NCBI GenBank assembly: GCA_033398695.1
Contig: CM065815.1
Span: forward strand, 7,930,501-7,994,500
Length of the DNA stretch: 64,000 nucleotides
Direction of reading: 5' to 3'
Source of the DNA: Orobanche coerulescens
Lineage: Eukaryota; Streptophyta; Magnoliopsida; Lamiales; Orobanchaceae
In this document: piece by piece, positions 45,328-57,690 of the stretch
How positions within the stretch are numbered: the stretch's first letter is position 1
Layout of the letters: the number at the start of each line of letters is the position of its first letter
Position numbers and translations under genes: made by a program
The notes under the pieces: generated by a model
The model's input: only the letters and a program-made list of their open reading frames with translations
Told to the model about the DNA's origin: nothing
Databases searched by the model: none

Positions 45328-46010
45328 TCATAATGAAAGATCTAAAGGATCTAAACTTCTTTTTCGTTTGGCGCCAATAGTTTGTGGCTGATGGGCTTTG
45401 ACTTCCAAATTCTTAACTGTAATATATGATTGAAACTTTATAAGTAGATCAACAACTGTGTCAGCACATATAAGAATATATCTTGATGGCTGAGAGATAA
45501 ACTTGTGGTCTACTCCTTGATCCAGAAAGGCAAGCAAATTGCTGAAGAAATTATTAATATTCAACAAACCTATAGGTTTGGTATGGAAGTCCCGCTCAGC
45601 CCATGACGTGATATTGAATATCTCATTGAGTGTGTCATAGCCACCTGAAAGAACAATAAAGGCATCACTATTATTCACCATATATATCATACCATCATGC
45701 ACAGACTGTGCTTGAAGCATCAACCCAGTTCAACCCCCTATACTACTGGTTCTAACTATGGAAAAGTGTGAGACTCTTGTTACTCTTACTCTGCCATTTT
45801 GTGCAGCCTCTAAAAGATAACCCAAAAATCTATGGTTACTCCCACCATACAATATATCAATTTTGTGTTTCCCTAATTCTTTTACGAATTAATATGACAT
45901 ATCTATATGCTGGATATGACCTATCAGTTTGGATCCACCTAAAATACATATGTTTTAATTGGATGATATCTGTACGAGGATTCTAAGAACTCCATCTCTC
46001 TAAACTATAT
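45328..46010 (-). pseudogene. Broken LOG-like ORF in retroelement copy 2
   Basis: The C-terminal 131 codons are open (45723-45328: SVHDGMIYMVNNSDAFIVLS, GGYDTLNEIFNITSWAERDF, KPIGLLNINNFFSNLLAFLD). A TGA interrupts the frame just upstream, where copy 1 reads SSIGGSIGL, and the N-terminal half has further changes. The PGGxGTxxE site reads SGGYDTLNE: Thr and Glu are kept, the Pro is lost, and Gly is Asp as in copy 1. Asp at that place is thus probably ancestral to the family, while I122 of copy 1 is private. Non-functional. Confidence 0.78.
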
Positions 46011-46315
46011 TTTCAAAGTACTTTTATGAGATATACAATTCCTGATTTGTGGATCCCAAATTTAAAGAACAAACTTCTTACTAGAAGACAAATGACTTCA
46101 CTATTTTCATTGAAAAAGGAGGAGCAGATAAGTCACTGCTTTTATTATTTTCTTTTTGACAAAATTGCACAAGAAAACGAAAGATATGATATTATATTTT
46201 TCAATAAAAATTACGTTATCTATCGGCAACTAAGAAATTTAAATATTGGGGAACAATATTCATCAACTTGCATTTTTTTTGCTATTTACCTTATATGGCT
46301 TTGACAGAACGGACT

Positions 46316-46831
46316 TACAAACTGGATCTTTTGAAACTAACTTTTCATGATTATAGCGTTCCAGTTCATCCTTAAACTGTGTCCAGAAAGCCAATAGTTC
46401 ACGATGAAAGTATCCACTGGGATGTGTATCAAGAATCTATTGGATATCGTGATCCATAGATTCTTTACTCAATTCATCCCTGATAAATGCGATTTTATCT
46501 TCTCGATTTTTGGATACAAACCCCACCGATTTGCACTGTGTGTCACATGTCCACCGAGCATATTTATAGCATCACCTAATCTTTTTGCTCTTCGTTTCTT
46601 TGCAAAATTACTCATACCTGTACCTGGCATGTACTTAAATGAATTTGAAAATTCGCCAGATAATCGAACGTGTGCTTCGATCAACCATCGAATATCTTCG
46701 GGGATGCCATTCCTCATTAGCACCCTTAATCTTTCGAGTCGAGCTTGATAAATTCTTTTTATGATATTCACTGGAAGAGATGGATAATATTTGCGAAGAC
46801 TAGACAGCATTGAATCCATTATGATAATCAA
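46316..46831 (-). pseudogene. Broken relative of the cysteine-cluster ORF in copy 2
   Basis: Matches the 176-aa ORF of copy 1 from MDSMLSSLRKYYPSLPVNII to AKKRRAKRLG. Then a single-base loss shifts the frame exactly before the CYKC motif; the cysteine region is still recognisable in another frame (46575-46535). Substitutions such as V to I, R to Q and S to P are conservative, but without calculation I cannot say whether selection acted. Confidence 0.75.
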
Positions 46832-48857
46832 ACCCTCGATATGGGTGATTGTGAATACAATGATAATCTAGGAATTACGCGTATGAGGTTTGACTCCGCG
46901 TTTGAATAATTCATATCCCGAAGCATATGAACTACGGTTCTATATTTGAATAATGAACATAATATGACATGTGGGAGCGGCGAGTCCATGTTGATAGTGA
47001 TGTGCAATAATAGCACCGAAAGATGATGTGATATGTCGGTAAAATATCTATATAGTGATATAGACACATCATGTCTTCAAATATTTGTTCTCGATTAATA
47101 TCACTACTAGCCAATATTGGGAATGAATTCCTAATAAATTTGGAATATATTAAGGGGGAGTATGGCCCCACTTCCTTTATATGTGAACTACTAGATATTA
47201 TGGATCCACTAGATAGTCACATATGTATATGACTCGTAATCGGAAATTTACGAGATGATTTGCTCATGGTTGGAGCATATATTCCATATCAGATTAAGCT
47301 AGTAATATATCCCAAATTAACTTGACTAGATCCCAGAAAGGATCAAGATATGCGCACACAAGTGGGATATTAATTGGCATACTATTCGAAGTCTTCCTGC
47401 CAATATCGAGAACATAATATAAAAACCCCATGACTGAAGGTAAATACTGAGATACTGGCATATGAGTTTGGTGCTCAAAAAATCTCTTAGCATGAGGGGG
47501 AGTATTTGTAGTTGGAAATATGTAAAATGTATCACACTATATCCTCACAACTATATAAACTTGAAGTTCAAAGATGCATGATAAATTATTAATCTTTGGT
47601 ACCAACTACAACTACTTTGATAAACACATAATAATTTCCCGAATATAAATCAAAGTAAATGATAAAATGAGGCATATACTTTTGAAGTATATAGACATAA
47701 CTATAAAGGAAGATAATGAGATATCTCGACAAGTTATGTTGCTACAGGGAATAAATATTGAAATTGTCGACACAATACAGCGCTATGAATAAAATGAGGA
47801 TATTGAAATCCATGATTGTGAAATATAGATATTGAAATGAGGATATTGAAATCCATGATTGTGAAATATGGATATTGGAATGAGGATATTGAAATCCATC
47901 AAAATTGAAAAATATGCCCTTATAACAAAATGAAACATATGGGCGTACTGAAAGTGACTCCTGAAGAGATTTTAAAAGTATTATCAGTGCGTGCAATCAC
48001 CCAAAATAAGACGTTGTGAAAGGAAATTATATGCTGTACCCTTTTCCTTGACTGAGGTTTTATCCCACTGGGTTTTCCTAGCAAGGTTTTTAACGAGACA
48101 GCTTAACCACAACTAATATAGAATCTCCAAAAGAGATTTGGAATATATTGCAGAGAATATGAGTTCGATATTACAAACTGCACTGAATATGATACTCGTA
48201 CTAATCCTTGGAGGATTATTGAAGTGCCTGGGGCATATTTGTATATACGCGTTGCACTCTTTTTCCCTTGACTAAGGTTTTGTCCCATTGGGTTTTCCTA
48301 GCAAGGTTTTTTTAACGAGGCAACTTGAATGACGTATTAGTATGAATACTGTACTCTTTTCCCTTCATTAGGATTTTTCCCATTGGGTTTTTCCTAATAA
48401 GGTTTTAACGAGGCATATTCATGGCATAATGAGGAAAATTTTAAAGATCAAGATTATTCCTCAAAGATTTAAAAACATAAGGGGTAGTTGTACTCTTTTT
48501 CCTTCGATCAAGTTTTTTTTCCCAGTGGGTTTTCTTGACAAGGTTTTAATGAGGCAACACGTGGATACCCAACAACGAACAATATACATGGCAGATTCAC
48601 TCAGTTTTGTCCCATGCGGTTTTACTGAGACGGCACAAGAATACTCATACAAGAACTATCAAGATAAGGGGGAACAAATTTACGAGATTACAGATTGCTG
48701 AAGTTTTATCTAACAGAGGTTTCCTACCAACGTTATGATGCAACGTGATATGATTGTCACACGCTTCAATACAAAAAGTTTGAGGGTTTTTCTCCCATTG
48801 GGTTTTTCTTCAAACTAGTTCGGCATATATTTATATAAATAGTCATTCAAGGGGGAG

Positions 48858-49083
48858 TGCTAAGAATTGTTGAAGTATATCACTTTTCGTAATGCGTAAC
48901 AAGATAATGTATTATAATATGTGAATGACTATTATGCCCCTGATGTAATTATGTAATTACGGTTGTGCCATCTGAAGTTTTCCTATAAATATGACTTCAG
49001 TTATTAATGAAAAACATATACTTCAGAATCATTCTCTCTATTCTCTCTCTAAATCCTCTCTATAATATTTCAGTTTTATAACA
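48858..49083 (+). repeat. 3' LTR of retroelement copy 2
   Basis: 226 bp, TGCTAAGAATTG...TTTTATAACA, followed by the duplication AAAGA at 49084-49088. Confidence 0.92.
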
Positions 49084-50474
49084 AAAGACTCTTTGAGGAG
49101 AATAATTATTCTCCAAATTCAATTTATTTGTCCAACAATGCCTCCGGTAAATTGAATTTGCCCTTGACTCCTAAAGCATCAACATTTCTTGAGAAAATTG
49201 ATCCTCCAAGCGGTTTAGTAAAAATATCTGCAAGTTTCTCATTATTTCAGCAATATTCAATGTTCACTTCTCCTTCATTAACAAGCTCTCTTAAGAAGTA
49301 AAAAGGAAGACGGATGTGCTTCGTTCTTTTGTGCAAAACTGGATCTTTAGAGACAGAAATAGCCGAGCTATTATCACAATATAACACTGTCGAATCATGT
49401 TGCTTAAAATTCAAACTTTCCAGAATTCCTCTTAACCAAACAATTTGATATCCAACTGATGAAGAAGCCGCCATGTATTCCGCCTCGGTGGTCGAAAGTG
49501 CCATAATTGGTTGTTTTTTCTAACTCCACGATATTACTCCACTTCCAAGATTGAATACATATCCGGAAGTACTTCGACAATCATCAAGGCTTCCTCCAAG
49601 ATCACTATTCATATAGCCAACAAGTTTGATAGGAAGTTGTGCTTCATAGGAAATATCATGATCAATGGTTCCTTTGACGTACCGCAAAACTCTTTTTCGC
49701 CGCCTCCCAATGATTTGAACAAGGTTTCCCCGTAAACCTGCTAACTAGACTTACCGCGAACATGATGTCGGGTCCAGTGGCGGTCAAATATATTAAATTT
49801 CCAATTAGGCTCCGAGACATGATAGAATTCACAAACCTTCCTTCATCGTTCTTGCTTATACCGGATTCGAATTCGCCATCTTGAATTTTTCAGAATATCA
49901 GTTGCATACTTTTCTTGAGAAATAAATATTCCAGCCTTTGATTGTTGAACATTAATCCCAAGAAAATGATACAACTCTCCCAAATCTGTCATTTCAAATT
50001 TGTTCATCATAGGAACTTTAAAATCTTTCAGTATTTCCAAATCATTTCCCGTGAAGATAAGATCATCAACATAAAGACTTGCAACGATAAAACATCCGTT
50101 AGCATTCCTTTTGATATAAAGTATGTGCTCAAAAGGATACTTTTTAAAACCAAAATTAATGAAATAATCATTAATTCGGCTATACCATGCTCGAGGCGAT
50201 TGCTTTAACCCGTAAAGGGCCTTTTTCAGTTTATACACTTTATCTTCCTCGCCTTTTTTAACAAATCCAGATGGTTGCTCACGATAAATTTCTTCTTGTA
50301 AATAACCATCTAAAAATGCTGAGTTCACTTCCATTTGGAATAATTTCCAACCATTTTGAGCAGCAAGAGAGATATATGCGGAGGTCTTTGTTTTGAGCAC
50401 CCATTTAACTCCAACCAGGGATTTATGCGGAGGCAAAACAGTGAGCTCCCACTTACCATTCTTTTTAATATAAT

Positions 50475-52391
50475 GGCAAAATAGTTCTACTAGGGACTCA
50501 AGTTTGCCATTTTTATCACTTAAGGGACTAAAGTTTTAAGTGTTTCAAACAAGAGACTAAAGTTTAATCCGTTTCACCCATTAGGGACTCCGTTAGTTTG
50601 GTCTAGAGGTGGTATGTGGGCCGGTCGCAGAACAGCCCGGCACGGCCCGACACGCTTAAAAACCGGCCCGGACCGGCCCGTTTACTATTTGGCCCGGTCC
50701 GGCCCGTGTACATTTAGGTTATGTGGGCCTTAGGGGCTTTTGTTTTAGAGGCCCGGCCCGGACCGGCCCGAGCCCGCCTAAAACCGCTGGCCCGGCCCTG
50801 ACCAGCCCGGGCCCGTGTTAGCCCGTGAACTGGGAAGGCCCGATCCGTTTAGCCCATCTAAAGACCGTGAACTGGGAATGCCCAATAGGATTTTTTATTT
50901 CTTTCCTCAATTTATAGCCTGAAAAGTCTGAAATTCGGTTTCATTTAGTAAATCACATCTTATTATGTCAAGAGGCGTACGATGGTGAGTACATTTCAAA
51001 GATTCTATGTCCACTAACATTTCACACCCGATAATAGTCCGATGCACTATATGAGCACTTCTTAATTAACTTGAAGAGGAGTAAAATGAGAGAGAGAGAG
51101 AGGGGGGAGAGAGTTCTTTCTTTATAATAAAATTCAAGTTCATTTTGTTGGTCTTTGTAATAAAATTTCTGTCTTACAATGAAGAAAAAAAATGTTCAAC
51201 CCGGCCCGGCCCGACCCGGCTCGTGAACAGCCCGGCCCGGCCCATGAACATAATGGGTTGTGGGCGGGGCCGGGCCTTATGTTTTGTAAAAAAGACCGGC
51301 CCGGCCCGGCCCTTAAATGGAGCGGGCTTTAGCAGCCCGGCCCGGACCGGCCCGGGCCCGCCCCGAATACCACCTCTAGTTTGGTCCCGTTAAGTTTTAA
51401 CGGATTGATGATATGACCGTTAAGTGCCATGTGTCAGCATTTTATTGGTCGGTAATAATAAAATAATAATAAAAATTTTCAAATTTTTGTAATAATAATA
51501 AATTAATAACAAAAAAATATAAAAAAAATCTGTTTTAGAAAAATTGAAACTTTATTTTTTTTAAAAATCTGGAGTATTAAGATTAAAAATTTAATGCTTT
51601 TATTTAAAGTTAATTAAAAATTATAAATATTTGGATCTGATTTATAATTAACCTTTAGTTTGATTTTTTAGATTTTTAGATTTTTTTATAAAATAATATT
51701 TATTTATTAATATTATGAAAAATTAGATTCAGTTTTCTATTTATTTATGAAAAATAATATCTCAATTTAAAATAGAAAGTTTATAAATTATATCAAATTT
51801 TTTAATTTTTTATTTTTTATTTTCAAATTTTAAATAAAAAAATCCGATTTTAAGTACTAATATTCCAGATTTTTTTAAAATTTTGAGAAAAAAATAAAGA
51901 TTCATTTTTTTTAAAAAAATCCCGATTATTTTATTTTTTATATTTTTTTAGACTTTTATATTTTTATTATTATTTTATTATTATTACAAAAATCTAAAAT
52001 TTTTATTATATTTTTAATTTTTATTTTTAACTTTAAATAAAAGCATTAGATTTTTAATATTAATATTCCAGATTTAAAAAAAAAATAAAGTTTCAATTTT
52101 TCTAAAAAATACATATTTTTTTTATTTTTTATATTTTTTGTTATTATTTTATTATTATTACAAAAATCTGAAAATTTTATTATTATGTTATTATTACCGC
52201 CCAATAAAATACTGACATGTGGCACTTAACGACCATTTCATCAATCCGTTAAAACCTAACGGGACTAAACTAACGGAGTCCCTAACGGGTGAAACGGATT
52301 AAACTTTAGTCCCTTGTTTGAAACACTTAAAACTTTAGTCCCTTAAGTGATAAAAATAGCAAACTTCAGTCCCTAGTAAAGCTATTTTGCC
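50475..52391. mobile_element. Mutator-like non-autonomous element with about 130-170 bp inverted ends
   Basis: Ends GGCAAAATAGTTCTACTAGG and CTAGTAAAGCTATTTTGCC continue as long inverted repeats (ACTAAAGTTTTAAGTGTTTC, AATCCGTTTCACCC, AACGGAGTCCCTAA and their complements). Flanks carry a 9-bp duplication TAATATAAT (50466-50474, 52392-52400). Net length about 1.13 kb after removing the nested hAT element. The centre is AT-rich and noncoding. It interrupts the pol of copia element 1. Confidence 0.93.
50604..51378. mobile_element. hAT-like element nested in the Mutator-like element
   Basis: Ends TAGAGGTGGTATGTGG and CGAATACCACCTCTA, perfect 8-bp duplication GTTTGGTC (50596-50603, 51379-51386). 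Subterminal regions are dense in GGCCCGGC / GCCGGGCC words. 775 bp, no transposase. Confidence 0.93.
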
Positions 52392-52541
52392 TAATATAAT
52401 TAATTTTATGAAATATCTTGACAAGAGACCGGATCTTCACCCACAAAGAATGCAAAAATTACTTGATCCGGTTCATCAATCACTTCAGTTTCATCATAAA
52501 TTTCTCTCAAACTTCTTGTATTTCTCTCCAAAGGTGACGGT

Positions 52542-53286
52542 TGTTAGGGTATTTAGGGTTTATAGTGGAGATCCGGATTCCTAATAGATCGTGTAATCAC
52601 TTTCCGAATTGATATTTCTATCCTATGCCCGGATTACAAGAAATACAGTCTAGGATAATCCAAAGGAACACTTACGAATCTTGGCACAGAAATATAAGCC
52701 AAATTGCTTGAAAGATTCTGAATTCGTCATATAAAAGAGAGAGCTGAGAAAGGGGTGTTTGAGACTCAAATAGAAGAACCCTATTATACACGTCGAGATT
52801 AGGGTTTTATTAGGGTTAGCCGTCATTAGACATGACGAGATTAGGGTTTAATTAGGGTTGGCCGTCATTTGAATTAATCAGTGATCCAAACTTAGTGGCA
52901 TGATTGATGGTTTCCAAAATTGACGAAATCAGTCAATTTTAACATAGTCACCCTCTAAAATTCAGAATTTTCCACTAAGTTACCAATACAAATTTCCGGA
53001 GACCTTTTGGGGCGCTGCCCCAAACCCCGCTAGGGGTACCGCCAGCGGAACCACCGTCAGGGGCTCTACCCTTTGAACCCCTCTAGGGGCGCTGCCCCTA
53101 GACCCCATCACCGAGGCGCTGGCCCTGGACCCCCGACATTTGTCGTACCGGATTTTAATTCGATCTTATGCATGCATGCACCCCGCATATACCCGAACTT
53201 ATATTAGAGTACAAATTATAAAGCCCCTTAGCTCACATGTTAGTTCCAGTTACACAAAATGCCTGGTGACACTAAAATCACCAACA
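52542..53286 (-). mobile_element. Solo copia LTR inside copia element 1
   Basis: Read on the minus strand it starts TGTTGGTGATTTTAGTGTCA and ends AAATACCCTAACA; the duplication ACGGT is perfect (52537-52541, 53287-53291). 745 bp. Contains the GC-rich stretch GGGGCGCTGCCCC repeated at 53011-53100. It sits between the integrase and RT coding parts of the host element. Confidence 0.88.
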
Positions 53287-53945
53287 ACGGTGAACATTGA
53301 GGAGATTTGTTTCTTTCACCGTCTTCGCATTGGTTGAGATTCGCCTTCATCAACATCAAAGATTTGCAAATTTGATGAACCAGAAAAATCTGAATAATCA
53401 TAACAACCTTTTTCATCAAACAAACATCTCTATTAATCACAATTTTCTTTGTTTTCCGATTGTAAAGCTTGTAAGCTTTAGTCCTCTCACTGTATCCAAT
53501 AAAGATGCATTTTTCAGATTTATCATTGTTCTCAAAGAATGTGGAATATGTGCATAAGCAAGACAACCAAATGTTTTCAAGTGACAAACAATTGGCTTCT
53601 TTCTATACCAAGCATCATTTGGAGTATAATTCTGCAAACTCTTTGTTGGTGATCGATTAATTAAATAGATAGCACATGAAACAGCTTCAACCCAAAATTC
53701 AACCGGCACATTTTTTTTTCAACACGCATCGCTTCATGTTCATGATCGTTCTATTTTTTCGCTCCGCGATGCCATTTTGTTTTGGTGTATACCGAGCTGC
53801 CAATTCATGTCTAATACCATGGCTACGACAAAATTCTTCAAATAAGTTAGACAAATATTCTCTTCCACGATCACTTCTCAAATTTTTAATTTGACAACTG
53901 GAATACTTTTGGACTTAACTTTGAACTCCTTGAAATATGAAAAGG

Positions 53946-54214
53946 CTACGAATTTTTCTTTCAAAAAATAAACCCAAACTTTATCAAAATATAATTGATA
54001 TGAAAAAGTTATAATCGTTTAAATCTATAAGTTAAAATAAAAGCAATCAAGAGAGGCAGTTTTTGATTCGTAGATAAAAATATATGATGGAATAACTTCC
54101 ATATCCTTTTTTTCCTAAAATTTTTAAAAAGACTAATAATATGGAAATGACGTATTTTTTGAAAAAAAATTGCAACTCTCTTTCAATAGTAAAGGTAGAT
54201 TTTGGTTGAGACCC
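53946..54214. other. Spacer, nothing recognised
   Basis: AT-rich sequence between the truncated integrase end and the next LTR-like unit. No coding frame. Confidence 0.5.
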
Positions 54215-55839
54215 TGATAACACTCATTTTTACACATATTTTTATAAGGTTTTTTCGGATTTTAAGATCCTAAAATGTGTAGAATTGTGTCGTTTGTGCT
54301 CATATTGTGTTTGTTGGACTCAATCACGCATGAGTACATTTTATTTGATTTTATAGGTGTTTTAAGGACATTATCAAGCAAGAACGAAGTCTCAATCTCC
54401 GGAGACGGACCAACACATATCAAGCAATGCGGAAACGAGAGATCGAGCCGAAAATGGAGTCAAAACGGACCAACACGGACTCGGCCATGTCATTTGACAC
54501 GGGCCGTGTCACTGATGAGTATTCGGACGAATATTGTGGTGAAATATGCGCTTTTATGGCAAATATTGGAGTTTGTGACGATCAAGAGCGAGAACGAGGC
54601 CCAAAACGATGAAGATTGAAGCACTACTTGTCGTATTTTCTAATTTCCAGAATCATTACTTCGAATTAGGATGTGTTCTATATATGTATGGATTCCTCAT
54701 GAAATCAGTTTCGCAACGGTATATCATACGCTAAATTCCGAGGTGTATTGAAGGAGTTATAGCTTCTATACCACGGCTTCACAGTCCAGACCGCACACGG
54801 GTCGTGCCACAGGACACGGCCGGGTCTGCTGTCCAGAGAGTTTTTGCATTTTCTGGGACAGTATGACACGGGCCATGTCATTTGACACGGGCCGTGTCAT
54901 TTTTCGGTGCAAGTCCATTTTTTTGACATTTTACACGGTTTGAATGGAATTTCTTGGCATTTTTGGCTTGATAAAAGGCCTTGGACCAGACTTTTGAAGG
55001 GGGGTTCTGATTTGGAGAGATATAGAGAATTGGTAAGGGAAGAAAAACAAGAGATTTGAGAGGAAACTTACCAAAAGAAGGAGATTTGAAGGGAGATCTT
55101 GAAGAACACTTCAAGAGCATTTGAAGGCTTCAACCGGGATTAATCAAGACACCATCCGAGTTTTATCTTCTTCCTATCTTTTATTCATTTTGTTGTTTTA
55201 TTTAGCATGAACATGATGATTATTAATCTTTCTTTCATTACCATGTCCGGCTAAACTTGTTAGATTCCGGGCATGGGAGTACGTTGATTTGCTATGGTTG
55301 TGAGGGATTGATGATTATATATATCTAGTGTGATTTCTTTATCAAATACTTGGTTTTAATTCATGTTAGAACACTTGATCAATGTTTTTACATGTTTAAC
55401 TTAATTGCTCATAATTCGAGAGAAGAGGGCATTAATAGGTTTCGAGTATTTGACGTAGTAAATTATGAGATTGAGAAATCGGTGATGAACTATGATGATA
55501 TTTAATCTTATGAATATTTTGGAGTTAGATAATTTATAATAGACGGAGACGTTGTTATAGGTTGTTTAATTTACGTTTTAATGCATCTCGAGAGAGACTT
55601 TAGAATATTGTTGTGATTATCATTGTGGAGACGCACTTAGAACCCTTTGATATCAATCCCGACTAAACTTAGTGATCAACGGAAACCTAGCCTTTGAATC
55701 TATCTTTAAAAACTCCTTAAATTCTCTTTAATTCGTATATTGTCATTTGTTTAAATTAATTGTCAAATCTAGTACTCAACACAATACGAATATTTAGTCT
55801 CTGTGGAATACGACCTTGCTCGCCACTTTCTACATTTAC
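54215..55839 (+). mobile_element. TGATA-type LTR-like unit, plus orientation
   Basis: Begins TGATAACACTCATTTTTACA, resembling the start of the LTR at 4057-5654 (TGATAAGTGTCAGTTTTATACA, minus strand), and ends in CTCTGTGGAATACGACC-type sequence, a style seen near LTR ends of large plant gypsy relatives. It contains palindromes GACACGGGCCGTGTC (54496-54512, 54865-54900). The right end is cut by, or abuts, the LTR of copia element 2. No coding frame of note. Confidence 0.5.
54480..54905. repeat. Palindromes of the CACGGGCCGTG type
   Basis: TTTGACACGGGCCGTGTCA occurs at 54494 and 54879, with diverged half-palindromes (CACGGACTCGGCCATGTC, ACACGGGTCGTGCC, GACACGGCCGGGTC, GACACGGGCCATGTC) between. 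Same design as the palindrome fields at 5138 and 41398 with a different core. Confidence 0.85.
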
Positions 55840-56218
55840 TGTTGGGTATCGGGTCGTACAATGGCTAAAGACAGGATCGATAATACAAGCGGATTAAACG
55901 AATAAAACAATTACAATTATAATTTACGGGATAGGGATTAGGGATTACAGGCCAACTAGATAAACCTATAACTATAACCAATATAATTATAGCAATAATC
56001 CCGAGGAACAAGCTGACGGAAAACGATCAGAACAAATCTGCAATCACAAATAGCCGATTCCAGGTTAACAACGATAATGATAATATCCAAACAATCGGAA
56101 TACAATATTCAGAACAGATCAATCGGAATACACTATTCAGGACAGATCCGAAACCAATATATTATATATATGTGTAGATATATATATAATATATATTAGA
56201 CTGTAGTAGGTATATATA

Positions 56219-57563
56219 GTGTATCTTCATTTTCAGAACTCTGTTAAGTGCGAGAACTGCGAGAACTCTCATTGACCAATCATAATTTAGTAAAGTATTT
56301 TTTTTAAAATTAATATATTTAATTCGCAGGGGCATTTAGGGTAATTTATAGAGTTTGTTATTTTTTTTTTAAATTAATACATTTAATGCGAGAACTCCCT
56401 AAAATAAGGTTTGTTATTTTTAGAGTTTTATTTTCAGATCTTCTTCTCCAAATACACGATTAATGCGGGATCTCCCTAAGATAGGGTTTGTTATTTTTAG
56501 AGTTTTATTTTTTCAGATCTTCTTCTCCAAAATACACTATTCATATGCAGACCCTAACCATGAATACAAGATTCATCGATAGATATAGAATCTTTCCCTG
56601 TAGGTTGATTGCTTACAGTGCTTCGCTTCAATCTGACTTCGGGGAACAACATGTCGAAGGAAAACTAAGAGGAAGAACATCATTTGCGTATAATTCACAC
56701 ACAAAAAAAACAGGGTTGATATTGTTGATATGGTTCGACAGTTTTACTCTTCCAGAAGAAACGGATGGTTTAAATAAAGTCAGTTAATGGAAAACATATT
56801 TGTTTTAAAACATGAAGGTTTATACGCTTGTGTGTTCAAACCATGTAAGTTCTACAACATGAATGTTTTAAAAATTGAATGCTCATAAACAAGTATTCTA
56901 ACAACATGTATGTCTTACAACATGTATGTTTTTAAAACAGGTATGTTCTCAAAACACTTGTGTTATGAAACATATTTGTTTACATAATTTATGTTTTTTT
57001 TTTTTTTATGTTTAATACTATAATAGTAATTAAATGTTGGTATGACTTTATTCTATCTTTATTCATATCTAATAGTTTCAATACAATTATAAAACATGTA
57101 TGTTTCAAAACAATTATGGTTCAAAACATGCATGTTTCAAAACACTTATGTTTGACAACAAATCTGTTCTGGAAACGTACATGTTCTCATGAACATGCAT
57201 GTGTACTAGTTTATTAGTAGTTAAGTTTTTCGTCCGGTAAGTTTGATCGAAAAGTGTGCTTTTATTAAATTGAATAATTAGTAAGTGTAATGATCGTGTG
57301 TGTTTTTTTATATTTTTATATAAAGATTTGATACAATCCCCAATTTTAGATACCATCCCTAATTTGAAGCATGCATTTATTGAGGTGTATAAAAGTTAAA
57401 TACTTGGTATGCCCTTTTCATAAATGTTTCAGGAAATCAAGTTTCATTTATTTACAAAAATGCCATGGTACAATCTCAACCATTGATCAAGTTAATCTAA
57501 GGGTAGAAAATGGGTTCTCGCAGTTCTCGCACTTAACAGGGTTCTGAAAATAAAGCCCCCCGG
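56219..57563. mobile_element. TIR element inserted in a (TA)n tract
   Basis: Left GTGTATCTTCATTTTCAGAA, then CTGTTAAGTGCGAGAACTGC; right GCAGTTCTCGCACTTAACAG, then GTTCTGAAAATAAAGCCCCC. About 50-bp inverted ends lie immediately inside (TA)n on both sides, so the target was probably a TA microsatellite. The interior has many AACATGTATGTTTT-type words (56800-57200). No transposase. Confidence 0.75.
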
Positions 57564-57690
57564 TATATATATATATATATATAGATATATATATATATAT
57601 AACAAATATATATATATATAATATATATATAGATAAATACCAAAAATATATATATAACATATATATATATATATAATATTGCACAAAAAA
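57560..57690. repeat. (TA)n tracts
   Basis: Several interrupted TA runs. The Y/I-rich minus frames here are artefacts. Confidence 0.95.

Larger units (their letters stand above)
40887..49083 (+). mobile_element. Retroelement copy 2: non-autonomous copia-derived element, same family as copy 1
   Basis: 8197 bp with 226-bp LTRs (40887-41112 and 48858-49083; starts TG(T/C)TAA, end TTTTATAACA) that differ at about eight positions by eye, and a perfect target duplication AAAGA (40882-40886, 49084-49088). PBS CGTTATCAACACGA at 41113, polypurine tract CAAGGGGGAG before the right LTR; sense plus. Without the nested solo LTR (41218-43362) it is about 6.05 kb. From about 43740 to 48857 it is colinear with copy 1: shared leader, repeat arrays, antisense LOG-like and cysteine-cluster ORFs (both broken here) and the copia-type 3' region. 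The segment between PBS and 43740 is unrelated to that of copy 1. More diverged LTRs indicate an older insertion than copy 1. Confidence 0.92.
49089..53945 (-). pseudogene. Copia element 1: degenerate pol (integrase, RT, RNase H) split by insertions
   Basis: Minus strand, read from high to low coordinates. Integrase is at 53945-53437 (RSDRGREYLSNLFEEFCRSH, YTPKQNGIAERKNRTI, then EAVSCAIYLINRSPTKSL and GCLAYAHIP). A linker (RSLREIYDETEVIDEPDQV, 52510-52454) is followed by reverse transcriptase at 50436-49843 (SAFLDGYLQEEIYREQPSGF, YGLKQSPRAWY, the catalytic SLYVDDLIFTGN) and RNase H at 49504-49126 (STTEAEYMAA, YCDNSSAIS, HKRTKHI, ADIFTKPLGG). Gag, protease and the integrase start are missing. 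Frames are interrupted by several stops and shifts, a Mutator element (50475-52391), a solo LTR (52542-53286), and retroelement copy 2 at the 3' end. Inactive. Confidence 0.9.

Noticed and set aside
53011..53130. GC-rich stem-loops as an rRNA or tRNA relic
   Set aside because: GGGGCGCTGCCCC repeats lie inside a solo copia LTR with a perfect target duplication and do not resemble RNA genes.
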